The notes under the pieces are model-generated. The model was not told the origin of the DNA, searched no databases, and saw only the letters and a list, made by a program, of their open reading frames with translations. Positions 15,644 to 24,053 of a stretch of 64,000 bases of DNA are shown in pieces. The stretch comes from Mycobacterium paraseoulense (lineage in GTDB: Bacteria > Actinomycetota > Actinomycetes > Mycobacteriales > Mycobacteriaceae). The stretch covers positions 1,612,001 through 1,676,000 of the forward strand of contig NZ_AP022619.1 of assembly GCF_010731655.1 (NCBI RefSeq), in the 5' to 3' direction. Both the position numbers and the translations under genes were made by a program. Every line of letters starts with the position of its first letter. Within the stretch, counting starts at the first letter, position 1.

Positions 15644-16720
15644 TCACTTGGTGTCTACGGCGGCAGGTTGGGCGACAGTGAAGGCGTCGCCGCCGTAGAA
15701 GGGCGCTAGATCGACGAGGGTATGGATGCCCGGCGCCGCATTGACCACCTGGGGAATGGCATGGACGGCGTGCATCGCGGTGGCTAAGCACGCCTGATCG
15801 GTGTGGTCTTCCCCGTGGATCCCGATGTTCACGCTGACCGACATCGACGGTTCTCCCTCCACAACGATCGACCAGCCGTCGCCGCGGGGCCACGATGAGC
15901 CGAGGTCCTCGCGCATACGGGTGCAGTGCTCTTGCACGATGACCGCTCTGCCCTCGTGAAGGACCCGGGTGCCGAAGCGCATCGCGGCCACTGTGCCTTT
16001 GCGGATGTGTCCCGACGCAACGTCGAAGTCTTCGGGAGCCAATTCAATGTCACGGAAATGCACGAGTTCGTAGTCCTTGAGCCCGAGTGTGTCGGCAAGC
16101 AAAACGGACGACGGCTTATAGGCGGTGCCCACAACCTCGAGGTCGGTGAACAATGGTGTCGGATCGTCGGGCTCGTAGCCGAATCCCAGGAAGTCGAACA
16201 TCATTTCGTGGCTCGGGTACTCGTTGTACATGAGGGTTTCCCTCGCAACCAACTTATCGACACGACCCCAGAGCCGAGACAGGCTCAGCGGCAGCATTTC
16301 GCTCATGTAGCCAGGTGCGATGCCGAGCCCGTGGAATGTCACGCCGCCTGCCTGACATGCACCCTCTATTGCGGCGCCGAGTTGTTCGTCCATGGCCTTA
16401 GGGTGTAGGAACGGCGTCGAGGTGGCGATGACGTTCTTGCCCGATTCCAACAGTTGACACACGTCGCCCGCGGCCTCCGGAAATCCACGTTCGGCAAATG
16501 CCATGTAGAGTACGCAATCTGCCTCGGCAGCCATGATCTCGCTGCGATCGGTCGTTGCCAGGACTCCGAGAGGCCTTGTCCCGCAGACTTCGCCGATGTC
16601 TCTGCCGGCTTTTTCTTTGCTATAGACAAAGGCACCCGTTAGTTGGTAGGCGGGACGGTTAGCTATTGCCCGGACGGCGTGACTGCCGGTGTTGCCGGTG
16701 GCCCACTGGATGATCTTCAT
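15644..16720 (-). CDS. DapB-like NAD(P)H-dependent reductase/dehydrogenase (dihydrodipicolinate-reductase N-terminal domain)
   Basis: This 358-residue protein starts with a Rossmann strand MKIIQWATGNTGSHAVRAI, the form seen in a mycobacterial group annotated as dihydrodipicolinate reductase-like or amine dehydrogenase-like. It continues with ADCVLYMAF, SGKNVIATSTPFLHP and a middle GLGIAPGYMSEMLP segment. True DapB is about 245 residues and ends in a tetramer domain; the longer C-terminal half here, with GWSIVVEGEPSMSV and VNAAPGIHTLVDLAPF, matches the non-DapB group. Lysine biosynthesis is therefore unlikely. The substrate is unknown. An 8-bp-arm dyad lies 25 bp upstream. Confidence 0.82.
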   Translation of the reverse strand: MKIIQWATGNTGSHAVRAIANRPAYQLTGAFVYSKEKAGRDIGEVCGTRPLGVLATTDRSEIMAAEADCVLYMAFAERGFPEAAGDVCQLLESGKNVIATSTPFLHPKAMDEQLGAAIEGACQAGGVTFHGLGIAPGYMSEMLPLSLSRLWGRVDKLVARETLMYNEYPSHEMMFDFLGFGYEPDDPTPLFTDLEVVGTAYKPSSVLLADTLGLKDYELVHFRDIELAPEDFDVASGHIRKGTVAAMRFGTRVLHEGRAVIVQEHCTRMREDLGSSWPRGDGWSIVVEGEPSMSVSVNIGIHGEDHTDQACLATAMHAVHAIPQVVNAAPGIHTLVDLAPFYGGDAFTVAQPAAVDTK

Positions 16721-17007
16721 TGACCCTCAATCTTCGATCGGCGGTGCGACGCACATCACACTAACTGCGCGTCGCAACGCTAGTCAACCATTGATCCATT
16801 ATCTCGCTACGAGGCTCCTGGGACGCGTTGAGTCGCAGCCGAATCGACTCTCTGACGGCTCCGTGCCGTGGCTTGTTTTCAGTGGGATGTCGCTCAGCCG
16901 TCAACAGCGGTGCGCACATACCATCAATAGCGGTGCAGCACAACATAATTGAGCAGCGATAACCGAGAAGGCGGAGCGCAGTTCCGGTGGCAGCTGCTTG
17001 CGCTCAA
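16721..17007. other. Intergenic region between VOC gene and DapB-like gene
   Basis: No coding frame with family resemblance is seen in these 287 bp. The notable element is the dyad at 16745-16776 near the DapB-like start; the rest shows no obvious repeat. Confidence 0.5.
16745..16776. promoter_or_regulatory. Inverted repeat TGCGACGC/GCGTCGCA upstream of the DapB-like gene
   Basis: TGCGACGC (16745-16752) and GCGTCGCA (16769-16776) are perfect inverted copies with a 16-bp spacer, 25-56 bp before the start at 16720. Distance and symmetry fit an operator or a promoter-proximal hairpin; no regulator gene is adjacent. Confidence 0.4.
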
Positions 17008-17955
17008 TCAGCGGCTAAACAGCTTCAGCGGGCGCTCGACTAACTCGAAGATCACACCGTCCGGCGACCGCAGAAACGCAATCTTCAAGCCGTCGATCTT
17101 GGTTCCCGGTAGCGGGCACCACACCGGATCACCCATCCGCTCAACCGAATCCGGCATCTCAGCTAGTGCTTTCTCGACATCCTCCACCCGCAGGGCGCAA
17201 CGATAGAGACCCTGGCGGTTGCCTCCCCATGGCACCGGCGTCTGCGCGGTGTGGGGATGCTGCACGAGCACCACGGTGAACTGGTGTGCGTCCTCGGGAA
17301 GGGCGAATCGCGCCACGACGCACGCCAGAGGTTCCGCCGACCCATACGGCGCGAGCTGCTCGGAGGCCACCTCCCTGCGCGCCGGCGCCTCGACCTCGAC
17401 GAAACCAATAGCGCCGAAGAACTCCCGGGTAGCTAGCGCGTCGATCGCCATGATGCGGATCCCGGAGAACAGCGTCCCCTCCGACGCCTTGACATCGACT
17501 GGGCGCTGGGCGATCTCAACGATCGCACCGTCGGGATCCACGGCCAGCACCGACTTGGTACCGGATATCAGCCCGTCGACAGGGTCGCCGACTGCGAAGC
17601 CGTCAGCTCGCAATCCGCCGACGGCAGCCTCCAAGTCCATTACCCACATCAGCATCGACCGGATGCCCGGGCGCACCGGATCGGCACTGTGGTCTCGCAC
17701 AAGTGCGGGTGAATCGAACTCGATTGCCTCGAGGGCACAGCCGGCTCGTGGCCCCCTCGTATCGTAGAGAAACGATGTGGTGCAGTACGCCTCGCCGTCC
17801 ATCCCCAGAATGGTCCCGTCAGTCGCCACCGTGGGATCCGTACGCATCCGAGGCGACAGTCCCAGCCGGCCGGCATACAGCCGCTCGGCCGCGTCGAGTG
17901 AATCGCAGTTGAGGTTGACGTGCAGGAACCGCCGAGCCAGATTGTCCGATCCCAC
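17008..17955 (-). CDS. Two-domain VOC (glyoxalase/extradiol dioxygenase fold) protein
   Basis: This 315-residue protein is made of two vicinal-oxygen-chelate modules, the first beginning ARRFLHVNLNCDSLDAAERL and the second near ALATREFFGAIGFVEVEA. The C-terminus WCPLPGTKIDGLKIAFLRSP-DGVIFELVERPL is nearly the same as that of the VOC protein at 39637-40569 (WCPLPGTPIAGLHIAFL, then GTVIEYVERPL), so the two are paralogs. A possible metal His is in FLHVN. Members include glyoxalases, epimerases and type I extradiol dioxygenases, and I cannot tell which applies. The GTG start overlaps the stop of the CaiB remnant by one base. Confidence 0.85.
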   Translation of the reverse strand: MGSDNLARRFLHVNLNCDSLDAAERLYAGRLGLSPRMRTDPTVATDGTILGMDGEAYCTTSFLYDTRGPRAGCALEAIEFDSPALVRDHSADPVRPGIRSMLMWVMDLEAAVGGLRADGFAVGDPVDGLISGTKSVLAVDPDGAIVEIAQRPVDVKASEGTLFSGIRIMAIDALATREFFGAIGFVEVEAPARREVASEQLAPYGSAEPLACVVARFALPEDAHQFTVVLVQHPHTAQTPVPWGGNRQGLYRCALRVEDVEKALAEMPDSVERMGDPVWCPLPGTKIDGLKIAFLRSPDGVIFELVERPLKLFSR

Positions 17956-18266
17956 TACAACACCACCGACTTGACTTCGCAGTTGATGATCCCCTCCTCG
18001 CCGCAGCCCAGTTCAGCGACCAGCGCGGCCGTGTGCTTCCCTCGCCCGCGGGCACACTTCTGCGACAGCGGCGTCTCGTCGAGCCGAACTGGCTTGCCTG
18101 CGGACGCGTACTGCCTCCCGTTCAGTCCCCGCTGCGGATCACGGGTCAACCGGTGCTCGAGCTTAATGACGTCGGCCCCCCGGACGGTGAGCAGCGTGCC
18201 GGTCTCCGGGACGAGGGTCCATGCCACGAGTTCGCACACGTGAACCCTATTGAGCAAGTCGGTCAT
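17955..18266 (-). pseudogene. CaiB/BaiF CoA-transferase remnant with the middle deleted
   Basis: The 103-codon frame joins the N-terminus of a class III CoA-transferase (VCELVAWTLVPETGTLL, then GADVIKLEHRLTRDPQRGL) directly to its extreme C-terminus (HTAALVAELGCGEEGI, then a short hydrophobic end). A complete protein would have about 400 residues, so about 300 residues, including the catalytic Asp region, are missing. The frame is still open, and its stop overlaps the VOC start codon by one base, which preserves the old translational coupling. A functional enzyme is not expected. Confidence 0.8.
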
Positions 18267-18367
18267 GAAATCGGGTAGCCGAGGACAGTTGATGCGGATA
18301 CTGGCGAAGCGATCATTGGCACTTCCTCTTACTGGACTCGCGACGTGCGCCAGTGTACCTGTTATAG

Positions 18368-18385
18368 ATAACTGTTTAGCTAATT
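18368..18385 (+). promoter_or_regulatory. Recurring intergenic motif, copy S1 (ATAACTGTTTAGCTAATT)
   Basis: The 16-mer AACTGTTTAGCTAATT lies between the divergent CaiB remnant and the acyl-CoA dehydrogenase remnant. It matches copies at 27997-28012 (14 of 16, minus strand) and 23995-24010 (13 of 16, minus strand) and resembles one upstream of the GntR gene. Half-sites AAYTA and TARTT flank six bases. Binding by the nearby GntR protein is inferred. Confidence 0.5.
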
Positions 18386-18440
18386 CGGCGCAACGACCGG
18401 GACGGCGATCGGAGAAGGGATATTAGAGTTTCCCCCGGCT

Positions 18441-19058
18441 ATGCGTCGCAAGTCGCGCAGTACCGCCGTGACTTCCGACAGTACTTGCGACCACCGGGTG
18501 GTCAACGGGCAGAAGACCTTTATTAGCAACGGTCTTGCCGACACCGCCGAATTGTTCTTCTACAGCGTCCGGGTGCCCAAGGACAACCTCGTCGGCGAGT
18601 TGAACCGCGGCTTTCACCACCTCGTCTCGAATCTCCCGAACGAGCGGGTCGGTGTGGCGTGCTACGCGCTTCCCGCCGCGCGACGTGCGCTCGAGTTGAC
18701 CAAGGCGTATGCGCTCGAACGCACGGCGTTCGGGCAGCCGATCGGCAAGTTCCAGGTCAACCGGCACTTCCTCGCCGAGATGCAGATCAAGCTCAACGCG
18801 GCGCAGACCTATCTCGACCAATGTGTGCTGTCTGTCAACGAGGGCACCCTCGCCGACGCCGACGCGGCCGGCATGAAGTGGTGGACCTCGGAAGTGCAGT
18901 GGGAGATCCTCGACCGGTGCCTGCAGCTTCATGGCGGGTACGGCTACATCAACGAGTACGAGGTGGCGCGGCTGTGGCGCGACTCGCGGGTGCAGCGACT
19001 GTATGCGGGCACCACCGAGATCATGAAGGATCTGATGGGCCGGGCCATGGCGTACTAG
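18441..19058 (+). pseudogene. Acyl-CoA dehydrogenase (FadE-type) remnant with two internal deletions
   Basis: The 205-codon frame keeps the last third of a normal acyl-CoA dehydrogenase: AELFFYSVRVPKDNLVGELN, FERTAFGQPIGKFQ-like sequence, LQLHGGYGYINEYEVAR and YAGTTEIMKDLMGR. Upstream, HRVVNGQKTFISNG is fused directly to ADTAELFF, so the loop normally lying between KTFITNG and DTAELFF is deleted. In another frame, 18448-18490 reads QVAQYRRDFRQYLRP, a remnant of the N-terminal helix. Most of the alpha domain and part of the FAD-binding beta domain are gone, so the product should not bind substrate. Confidence 0.8.
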
Positions 19059-19118
19059 ACACTTAGAGATGAGTTCGCTCGCTCTGCGGACCCGGATGAC
19101 CGGGTTGCCGACTTACAT

Positions 19119-19144
19119 CAGTTAACCTACCAAATAGTTAATTC
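19119..19144 (-). promoter_or_regulatory. Recurring intergenic motif, copy S3, upstream of GntR gene
   Basis: On the minus strand this reads TTAACTATTTGGTAGGTTAA, with perfect outer half-sites TTAAC and GTTAA ten bases apart. It shares AACTATTTnG with the copies at 27997, 23995 and 18368. It lies about 25-50 bp before the GntR start codon, where an autoregulatory operator would be expected. Confidence 0.5.
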
Positions 19145-19167
19145 TTTCAATACCGGCGGAGGTTGAT

Positions 19168-19908
19168 ATGGAGGTCACCAGTCTTCGGGAGCCGAAGATG
19201 GCCGATCGGGTGGCCACCGTGCTGCGGCGCATGTTCATTCGCGGTGAGATTTCCGAAGGCACCATGCTGCCGCCCGAATCGGAATTGATGGAGCGGTTCG
19301 GTGTGTCCCGGCCAACGCTCCGCGAAGCATTCCGGGTGCTGGAGTCCGAGTCGCTGATCGTAGTGCAGCGCGGCGTGCACGGTGGCGCCCGGGTCACCCG
19401 ACCGCGACGCGAGACGCTTGCCCGTTATGCCGGACTGATTCTCGAGTACGAAGGCGTGACGCTCAAAGATGTCTACGACGCGCGAATTGCGCTCGAGACG
19501 CCGATCGTCGTTCAGCTGGCCAACGAGCGCAGCGCCAAAGTGATCGCGGAATTGGAACAGATCGTCGAAGCCGAGAAGCAGTTGAAACCGGGCAGCGATG
19601 CCGTGGTCCAACTGACGGACTTCCACGCCGCGATCGCACGGCTGTCGGGCAACAAGACCTTGCAGATCGTCAGCGATATGCTGCACCACATCGTCGAGAA
19701 GGCGAATCGCTCGCTGCAGCCCACCGAAGGTGCTCGCGCAGAGCAGGCGGTCCGCCGGTCCGCGAAGACACACCGCATGGTGCTGGACCTGATCAAGGCG
19801 GGCGAGGCCGAGAAGGCCGGCGAGCTGTGGAAAAAGCACCTGCAGAAGGCGGAGGAATTCGTGCTGTCGGGTTCCGAATTGTCCACCGTCGTCGATCTTC
19901 TCGAATGA
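19168..19908 (+). CDS. GntR-family regulator, FadR subfamily
   Basis: This 246-residue protein has an N-terminal winged helix (residues about 10-75) with GEISEGTMLPPESELMERFG and VSRPTLREAFRVLESESLI, and then the GGARVTRP wing. The C-terminal FCD domain (about 95-235) shows DVYDARIALETPIV, LTDFHAAIARLSGN and a distal SAKTHRMVLDLI, which supply the Asp/His residues that bind metal in this family. The following thioesterase-like gene starts within its stop codon (ATGA). It lies between several blocks of acyl-CoA genes that share an intergenic motif, so it probably senses an acyl-CoA or carboxylic acid intermediate and controls these blocks. Confidence 0.92.
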   Translation: MEVTSLREPKMADRVATVLRRMFIRGEISEGTMLPPESELMERFGVSRPTLREAFRVLESESLIVVQRGVHGGARVTRPRRETLARYAGLILEYEGVTLKDVYDARIALETPIVVQLANERSAKVIAELEQIVEAEKQLKPGSDAVVQLTDFHAAIARLSGNKTLQIVSDMLHHIVEKANRSLQPTEGARAEQAVRRSAKTHRMVLDLIKAGEAEKAGELWKKHLQKAEEFVLSGSELSTVVDLLE

Positions 19909-20741
19909 CAGATGTCAGCCGGGACGCCGGCCACGACATCGAGACCCCGATCCATCTGTTTCGGCGGTTCGGGATCGAGGTATTGATCGCGGACCAGGAG
20001 TCCGCGGTCGTGGAGATGTCGATGCCGCTCGCGGGCATGCGCAACCCCTTCACCGATTTGCCGACCGTCGGCCCGCTCGGCGTGCTCGTCGATGCGGTCA
20101 GCGGATTATCCAACCACTTCCGGTGTCGCGACGCCGAATGGACGGTGTCCACCGAATTGGCCATCGAGCTGAGCCCCGAAGGAAGCGAGCGGGCGACCGC
20201 GATCGGCGCTTCCCCCGTCGTCGCATCCGGTCGCCTCCTAGGTCCTCGCGGCAGCGGGTCAGCGCTTTCGGTGTGCACCCTGACCTGCGACGGCGTCGTC
20301 ATCGGCGCGGGCACCGTGCGGTCGTACTACGTCACGCCCGACACCCTCGACCTGAACGAGCCCCCCGAGACGGTGTCCAAGAGTCACAACACCTCCCTGG
20401 CGGAGCTGATGGCCGTGGAGCCCATGCCACCTGCCGACGCTGTGCGCGTCCTGCGCCAGCACATAGACCCGTTCCTCAACAACGCCGTTGGTGTCATCAA
20501 CGGCGGAGTCGCTTCGGCGGGACTCGAATTGGCCGCGTCCGCGACGGTGAACACGGGTGGCGCGCCGATGCGAACCGCGTCGGTCCGGGTGAACTTTCTG
20601 CGCCCGTTCTACGGCGGCGACCGATCCCGCTACGAAGCGGCGCCGCTGCGCATCGGACGCGGCACTGCCGTCGCCGACGCGCGTGCGATCGGGGAGGACG
20701 GCAAGCCCGCGGTGACGGCGCGCGTCACCGCCTACCGCTAG
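19905..20741 (+). CDS. Thioesterase-fold protein (double hotdog, PaaI-like)
   Basis: This 278-residue protein appears to hold two hotdog modules. The first (about 15-135) has FGIEVLIADQESAVVEMSMP and GPLGVLVDAVSG; the second (about 165-278) has NNAVGVINGGVASAGLELAA, RTASVRVNFLRPF and the final GKPAVTARVTAYR. The INGGV...G segment matches the PaaI thioesterase pattern. Release of free acids from CoA thioesters, or a structurally related hydratase, are both possible. The ATG at 19905 overlaps the GntR stop by 4 bp. It is convergent with the enoyl-CoA hydratase gene, 7 bp away. Confidence 0.8.
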   Translation: MTDVSRDAGHDIETPIHLFRRFGIEVLIADQESAVVEMSMPLAGMRNPFTDLPTVGPLGVLVDAVSGLSNHFRCRDAEWTVSTELAIELSPEGSERATAIGASPVVASGRLLGPRGSGSALSVCTLTCDGVVIGAGTVRSYYVTPDTLDLNEPPETVSKSHNTSLAELMAVEPMPPADAVRVLRQHIDPFLNNAVGVINGGVASAGLELAASATVNTGGAPMRTASVRVNFLRPFYGGDRSRYEAAPLRIGRGTAVADARAIGEDGKPAVTARVTAYR

Positions 20742-20748
20742 TTAGCGG

Positions 20749-21558
20749 CTACTTCTTGGATCGAGCACGGAACGCGGCAACGCGCTCCTTGAACTCCGGC
20801 GTCGAGAAGGACGTCAGTTCCTCGGCGAGCGCATACTCCAGGACACCTTGAGCAGCCCGGGCAAGGTGCATGTTCAGCGCCACCTTCGACGACCGCAGAG
20901 CCTGCGGCGGCAGTGCGGCGAACCGCTCGCCGAGTGCTAACGCCTCCTCGAGCACCGCGTCGTCGGGGACGACCTTAGTGACCAGATTCAGCTTCTCCGC
21001 GACCGGCGCGGTGATCCGATCGCCAAGCAACACATACTCCTTGGCTTTCATCATGCCGATCAGCAAGGGCAGCATGGCGGCGCCGCCGTCCCCGGCAGTG
21101 AGCCCAACGGCAACGTGCGGGTCGGCCAAGTAGCTGTTCTCCCCCATCACCAGCAGGTCGGACAACAGGGCGATCGAACAACCCAGCCCGACCGCCGGTC
21201 CGTTGACCGCGGAAACCAGGGGCTTCGGGAAGTTGATCACCTCGAGGAAGACGGTGCGGGCCTCGTGGATCTGAAACGCGCGCGCCACCTCGTCCTCGAT
21301 GAGGCGGCCGAACATCACCATGTCCCCACCCGCCGAGAACGCCTTGCCGACACCGGTGGTCACCACCGCCTTGACGTCGCCATCGGCGTCGAGCACCTTC
21401 CAGATGGTGGCGAATGCGTGGTGCACCTCCTCGGTGACGGCGTTAAGCGCTTCTGGTCGGTTGATGCTCACGACGTGGACGTTGCCGCGCTTCTCCACCA
21501 ACAGCCATGGGGCGAACTGTTCGTAGCCGGCGAGGGTAGCGATCGCGGAAGTCGTCAT
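20749..21558 (-). CDS. Enoyl-CoA hydratase/isomerase family protein
   Basis: This 269-residue crotonase-fold protein has the first oxyanion-hole segment KAFSAGGDM (about 72-80), the second at NGPAVGLGCSIALLSDLLV, and an Asp in DPHVAVGLTAGDGGA where hydratases place a catalytic Glu/Asp. The N-terminal VHVVSINRPEALNAV is typical. It is the last gene of a three-gene operon after the thiolase and the DUF35 fusion. Hydration, isomerisation or hydrolysis of an enoyl-CoA intermediate is likely; the exact reaction is not fixed by these motifs. Confidence 0.9.
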   Translation of the reverse strand: MTTSAIATLAGYEQFAPWLLVEKRGNVHVVSINRPEALNAVTEEVHHAFATIWKVLDADGDVKAVVTTGVGKAFSAGGDMVMFGRLIEDEVARAFQIHEARTVFLEVINFPKPLVSAVNGPAVGLGCSIALLSDLLVMGENSYLADPHVAVGLTAGDGGAAMLPLLIGMMKAKEYVLLGDRITAPVAEKLNLVTKVVPDDAVLEEALALGERFAALPPQALRSSKVALNMHLARAAQGVLEYALAEELTSFSTPEFKERVAAFRARSKK

Positions 21559-21569
21559 GTGATGTCCTG

Positions 21570-22730
21570 TCAGTTCTTCTTGTTGGAAAGGATCGTCACC
21601 GCAGACACCGCGGTTGGACCACCGATGTTGTGCGCCAACGCGACTCGCGCCCCGTCGACTTGATTCTCCGCCTGGCCACGCAGCTGGTTGAATAGCTCAT
21701 AGCACTGCGCCACCCCCGTGGCACCCGGCGGATGCCCTTTGGCCTTCAGGCCGCCGCTCGGGTTGATAGGTAGCGGCCCGCCGACATAGTGCTCCCGGTG
21801 CTCGACGAGTTTGTACGCCTCGAACCGTTCGGCAAATCCTAGGTCCTCGTAGCTGATCAGCTCAACCCCGGTGAAACAGTCGTGAACCTCGGCAACATCG
21901 ATGTCGCGAGGTGTCAAGCCCGCCATCTTCATCGCCGACTTGGCCGCGCGCACTGTCGGCGGGAAGGTCGTCATGTCCGTTTTGTGTTGATGCATCACCC
22001 GGTCCATCCCCAGCCCCACACCACGTACCCACACAGGGCTGTCGGTGTACCGGTCGACCACGTCCTCGGCCGCCAGTATCACCGCGGCGGCGCCGTCGCT
22101 CTGCGGCGTGCAGTCGTATAACCCGAAGGGTTCGACCACGATGGGAGCGGCCAGCGCCCGTTCCACGGTGATCTCGTACCGCAACTGCGCCTTTGGATTC
22201 TTCAGCGCGTGGAAGTGGTTCTTCACCGCGACCATCGCCATGTGCTCCTTGGTAGCGGGAGACTCGTGCAGGTATCGGATGACGTGCAGGGCGAAGTTCG
22301 CCGGAGCGACCAGCCCCAGCGGGTAGTCCCAGGCATTGTCGCGGGTCATCGCAGCCCAGTCCCAGAAGGTGGTGGTGGACGACGTTTCCCGTACCTTGTC
22401 GGCGCCCACTACCAAGACGACATCGTAAAGGCCGGACGCGATCGCCATGGTTCCGTTGCGGATCGCGTCATTGCCTGTGGCACAGGCGTTCTCGACGCGG
22501 GTAACAGGTATGTCGGTGAGGTCTAGAGTATCGGCGAGGATGCCCGCCGGGAAGCCATCGGTGGTGGAGAGTTCGCCGAACCACGCGGCTTCGATCTCGG
22601 ACTTCTGGATCCCTTTGTCGACACGCGCAACGGCCTCGGCGTAGGCCATCGGCACGAGGTCCTTGATCCCGAGCTCGAAATGCTCGCCGAACGGTGTCAT
22701 GCCCGCGCCGACGATCGCGACATTTCTCAT
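21570..22730 (-). CDS. Thiolase-fold acetyl-CoA acetyltransferase/lipid-transfer protein with catalytic Cys
   Basis: This 386-residue protein belongs to the SCP2-thiolase group. It begins MRNVAIVGAGMTPFGEHF and has the nucleophile loop VENACATGNDAIRNG, so unlike the protein at 8773-9972 it keeps the reactive Cys. Downstream it has PFGLYDCTPQSDGAAAVIL, AEVHDCFTG with a catalytic-type His, and the closing LPINPSGGLKAKGHPPGATG. Thiolytic cleavage of a beta-ketoacyl-CoA is the expected reaction. Its start overlaps the DUF35 fusion gene by 4 bp, as for known thiolase/DUF35 complexes. The enoyl-CoA hydratase follows 11 bp later. Confidence 0.92.
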   Translation of the reverse strand: MRNVAIVGAGMTPFGEHFELGIKDLVPMAYAEAVARVDKGIQKSEIEAAWFGELSTTDGFPAGILADTLDLTDIPVTRVENACATGNDAIRNGTMAIASGLYDVVLVVGADKVRETSSTTTFWDWAAMTRDNAWDYPLGLVAPANFALHVIRYLHESPATKEHMAMVAVKNHFHALKNPKAQLRYEITVERALAAPIVVEPFGLYDCTPQSDGAAAVILAAEDVVDRYTDSPVWVRGVGLGMDRVMHQHKTDMTTFPPTVRAAKSAMKMAGLTPRDIDVAEVHDCFTGVELISYEDLGFAERFEAYKLVEHREHYVGGPLPINPSGGLKAKGHPPGATGVAQCYELFNQLRGQAENQVDGARVALAHNIGGPTAVSAVTILSNKKN

Positions 22731-23947
22731 GCCTGGACTCCTTCTTTGACGCGGCCCGGCCAGAACGCGTACCCGTAGTCGGGTACACCTGCGCGGGTTG
22801 CGATCTTGCGCAGAACCACCGATCCGGCCTGCCCAATGGTGGCTTCGCCCGCCGGCACCCCGGTAACCTTCATCAGGACCCGTACCGGACTGTTGTCCAG
22901 CTGCACTACCGCCAGCGAGTAGGGGCTGGGCAAGTCAGGCACCGAAATCCGGATGGTCGTGTGGGTGTAGACCGTGCCCGTGCGCGGCAACGCTTCGAGC
23001 TGGTAATCGGTGGCTAGCGCGCCGGAGTTGTCGACTCGAACTCTCGGGGGGAACTGCGGAGCCGGGTCGATACCGGGCCGCTCGTCGAAAACGGCTGCCT
23101 CCCAACGAATTTTCGGCTCAAACGCCCGGGCGTAGGCTGGCATTGAGATCGGAATGCCGACGCCGTCTGCGATTTTGGTCGCGGGCAGCTCGCGTGCGGG
23201 CACTTCGTCACGATTGATTTTCGGAGGCGAGTCGGTGTCCTGCAGCGCCGCGACGCTCATCGTCGACTGTTCTGCGGCGAGCACCAGACCGCACGCTTCA
23301 CGCTCGATCGCATCTGCTATTACCCGCACCACCCCCGCGGCCGAGACTCGCGGCTCCTCCGCGGCGCCCGAGGTGTCGACCGCACCGCCGAGTTGAGCGG
23401 CGGGAACACCAGCCACGGCGACCGCCGCGGGTGTTCCGGTAAGGCTGAGTTTGTCGAAGGTGGCGCGTATTCCGACCTCGCGCTGCAGCCGTGAGTCCGG
23501 GTAGGCGTGGCGGACGCCGTCGTCGCCTCGCGCCACCAGAGGCAGGCTGCGAGTCTGTCGTCCGACCGGAGTGAGGTGCGACTCGCCGTCGCCGGTCAAC
23601 ACCGCAGCAGCACCCACCGCCGCGGCGTTGTCATCGGCCGCGATCACCAGCGTGCCGGGCGACGCCGTCACAATCTGGTCCAACACCGCGGGCGCACCGC
23701 CGAGTACCTCCGCGATGGGCGTATCGGCCGGTAGCGACAGCGCGGCCAGCAGGACGGCTCCGTTCCCGCCTTCGAGCAGTGGAAAGTCGCGGGATACCAG
23801 GACTACTCGCCGAGCAGACGCAACGGTGTCGGCGGCCCTGCCGGCCGCCACGGCCATTGTCACCGCGTCCTCGTCGGGTCCCTTCACTCGGCGCGACCCC
23901 TTGCACCACGGCGGGAGATAGCAGCCGATCGAAACGACGTGGGTCAT
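22727..23947 (-). CDS. HMG-CoA-synthase-like/DUF35 fusion lacking zinc-ribbon cysteines
   Basis: This 406-residue protein combines an N-terminal thiolase-superfamily half resembling HMG-CoA synthase (SIGCYLPPW, then KGPDEDAVTMAVAAGRAA) with a C-terminal OB-fold of the DUF35 type (about 280-406: YQLEALPRTGTVYTHTTIRI, APAGEATIGQ-like and VPDYGYAFWPG). The N-terminal half has no Cys in the region of the synthase nucleophile, and the linker IDPAPQFPPRVRVDNSGAL lacks the four Cys of the usual zinc ribbon. It therefore looks like a non-catalytic partner for the thiolase encoded next with ATGA overlap. An AT-rich dyad lies between it and the divergent SDR operon. Confidence 0.82.
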   Translation of the reverse strand: MTHVVSIGCYLPPWCKGSRRVKGPDEDAVTMAVAAGRAADTVASARRVVLVSRDFPLLEGGNGAVLLAALSLPADTPIAEVLGGAPAVLDQIVTASPGTLVIAADDNAAAVGAAAVLTGDGESHLTPVGRQTRSLPLVARGDDGVRHAYPDSRLQREVGIRATFDKLSLTGTPAAVAVAGVPAAQLGGAVDTSGAAEEPRVSAAGVVRVIADAIEREACGLVLAAEQSTMSVAALQDTDSPPKINRDEVPARELPATKIADGVGIPISMPAYARAFEPKIRWEAAVFDERPGIDPAPQFPPRVRVDNSGALATDYQLEALPRTGTVYTHTTIRISVPDLPSPYSLAVVQLDNSPVRVLMKVTGVPAGEATIGQAGSVVLRKIATRAGVPDYGYAFWPGRVKEGVQA

Positions 23948-23994
23948 CTAGCCTCGCTTCATCTATGGCGCCCCGGAGAAGAAACGCCCGCTTT

Positions 23995-24015
23995 AATAAG
24001 CTATATAGTTATAGC
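23995..24015 (-). promoter_or_regulatory. Recurring motif copy S5 overlapping palindrome GCTATA-tagt-TATAGC
   Basis: On the minus strand 23995-24010 reads AACTATATAGCTTATT, close to the copies at 18368 and 27997. The flanking bases also make GCTATA (24000-24005) and TATAGC (24010-24015) an inverted pair. It sits midway between divergent operons starting at 23947 and 24054, so one bound dimer could control both. Confidence 0.5.
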
Positions 24016-24053
24016 ATTCTAGGCAACGTGCCTGCCTGTGGGAGGAGCAACGC

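Noticed and set aside
20710..20748. Two hairpins (GGTGACG/CGTCACC and CCGCTA/TAGCGG) at the end of the thioesterase-like gene
   Set aside because: The first lies within coding sequence and the second has a loop of only two bases; neither has a U-tract, so they are not claimed as terminators.
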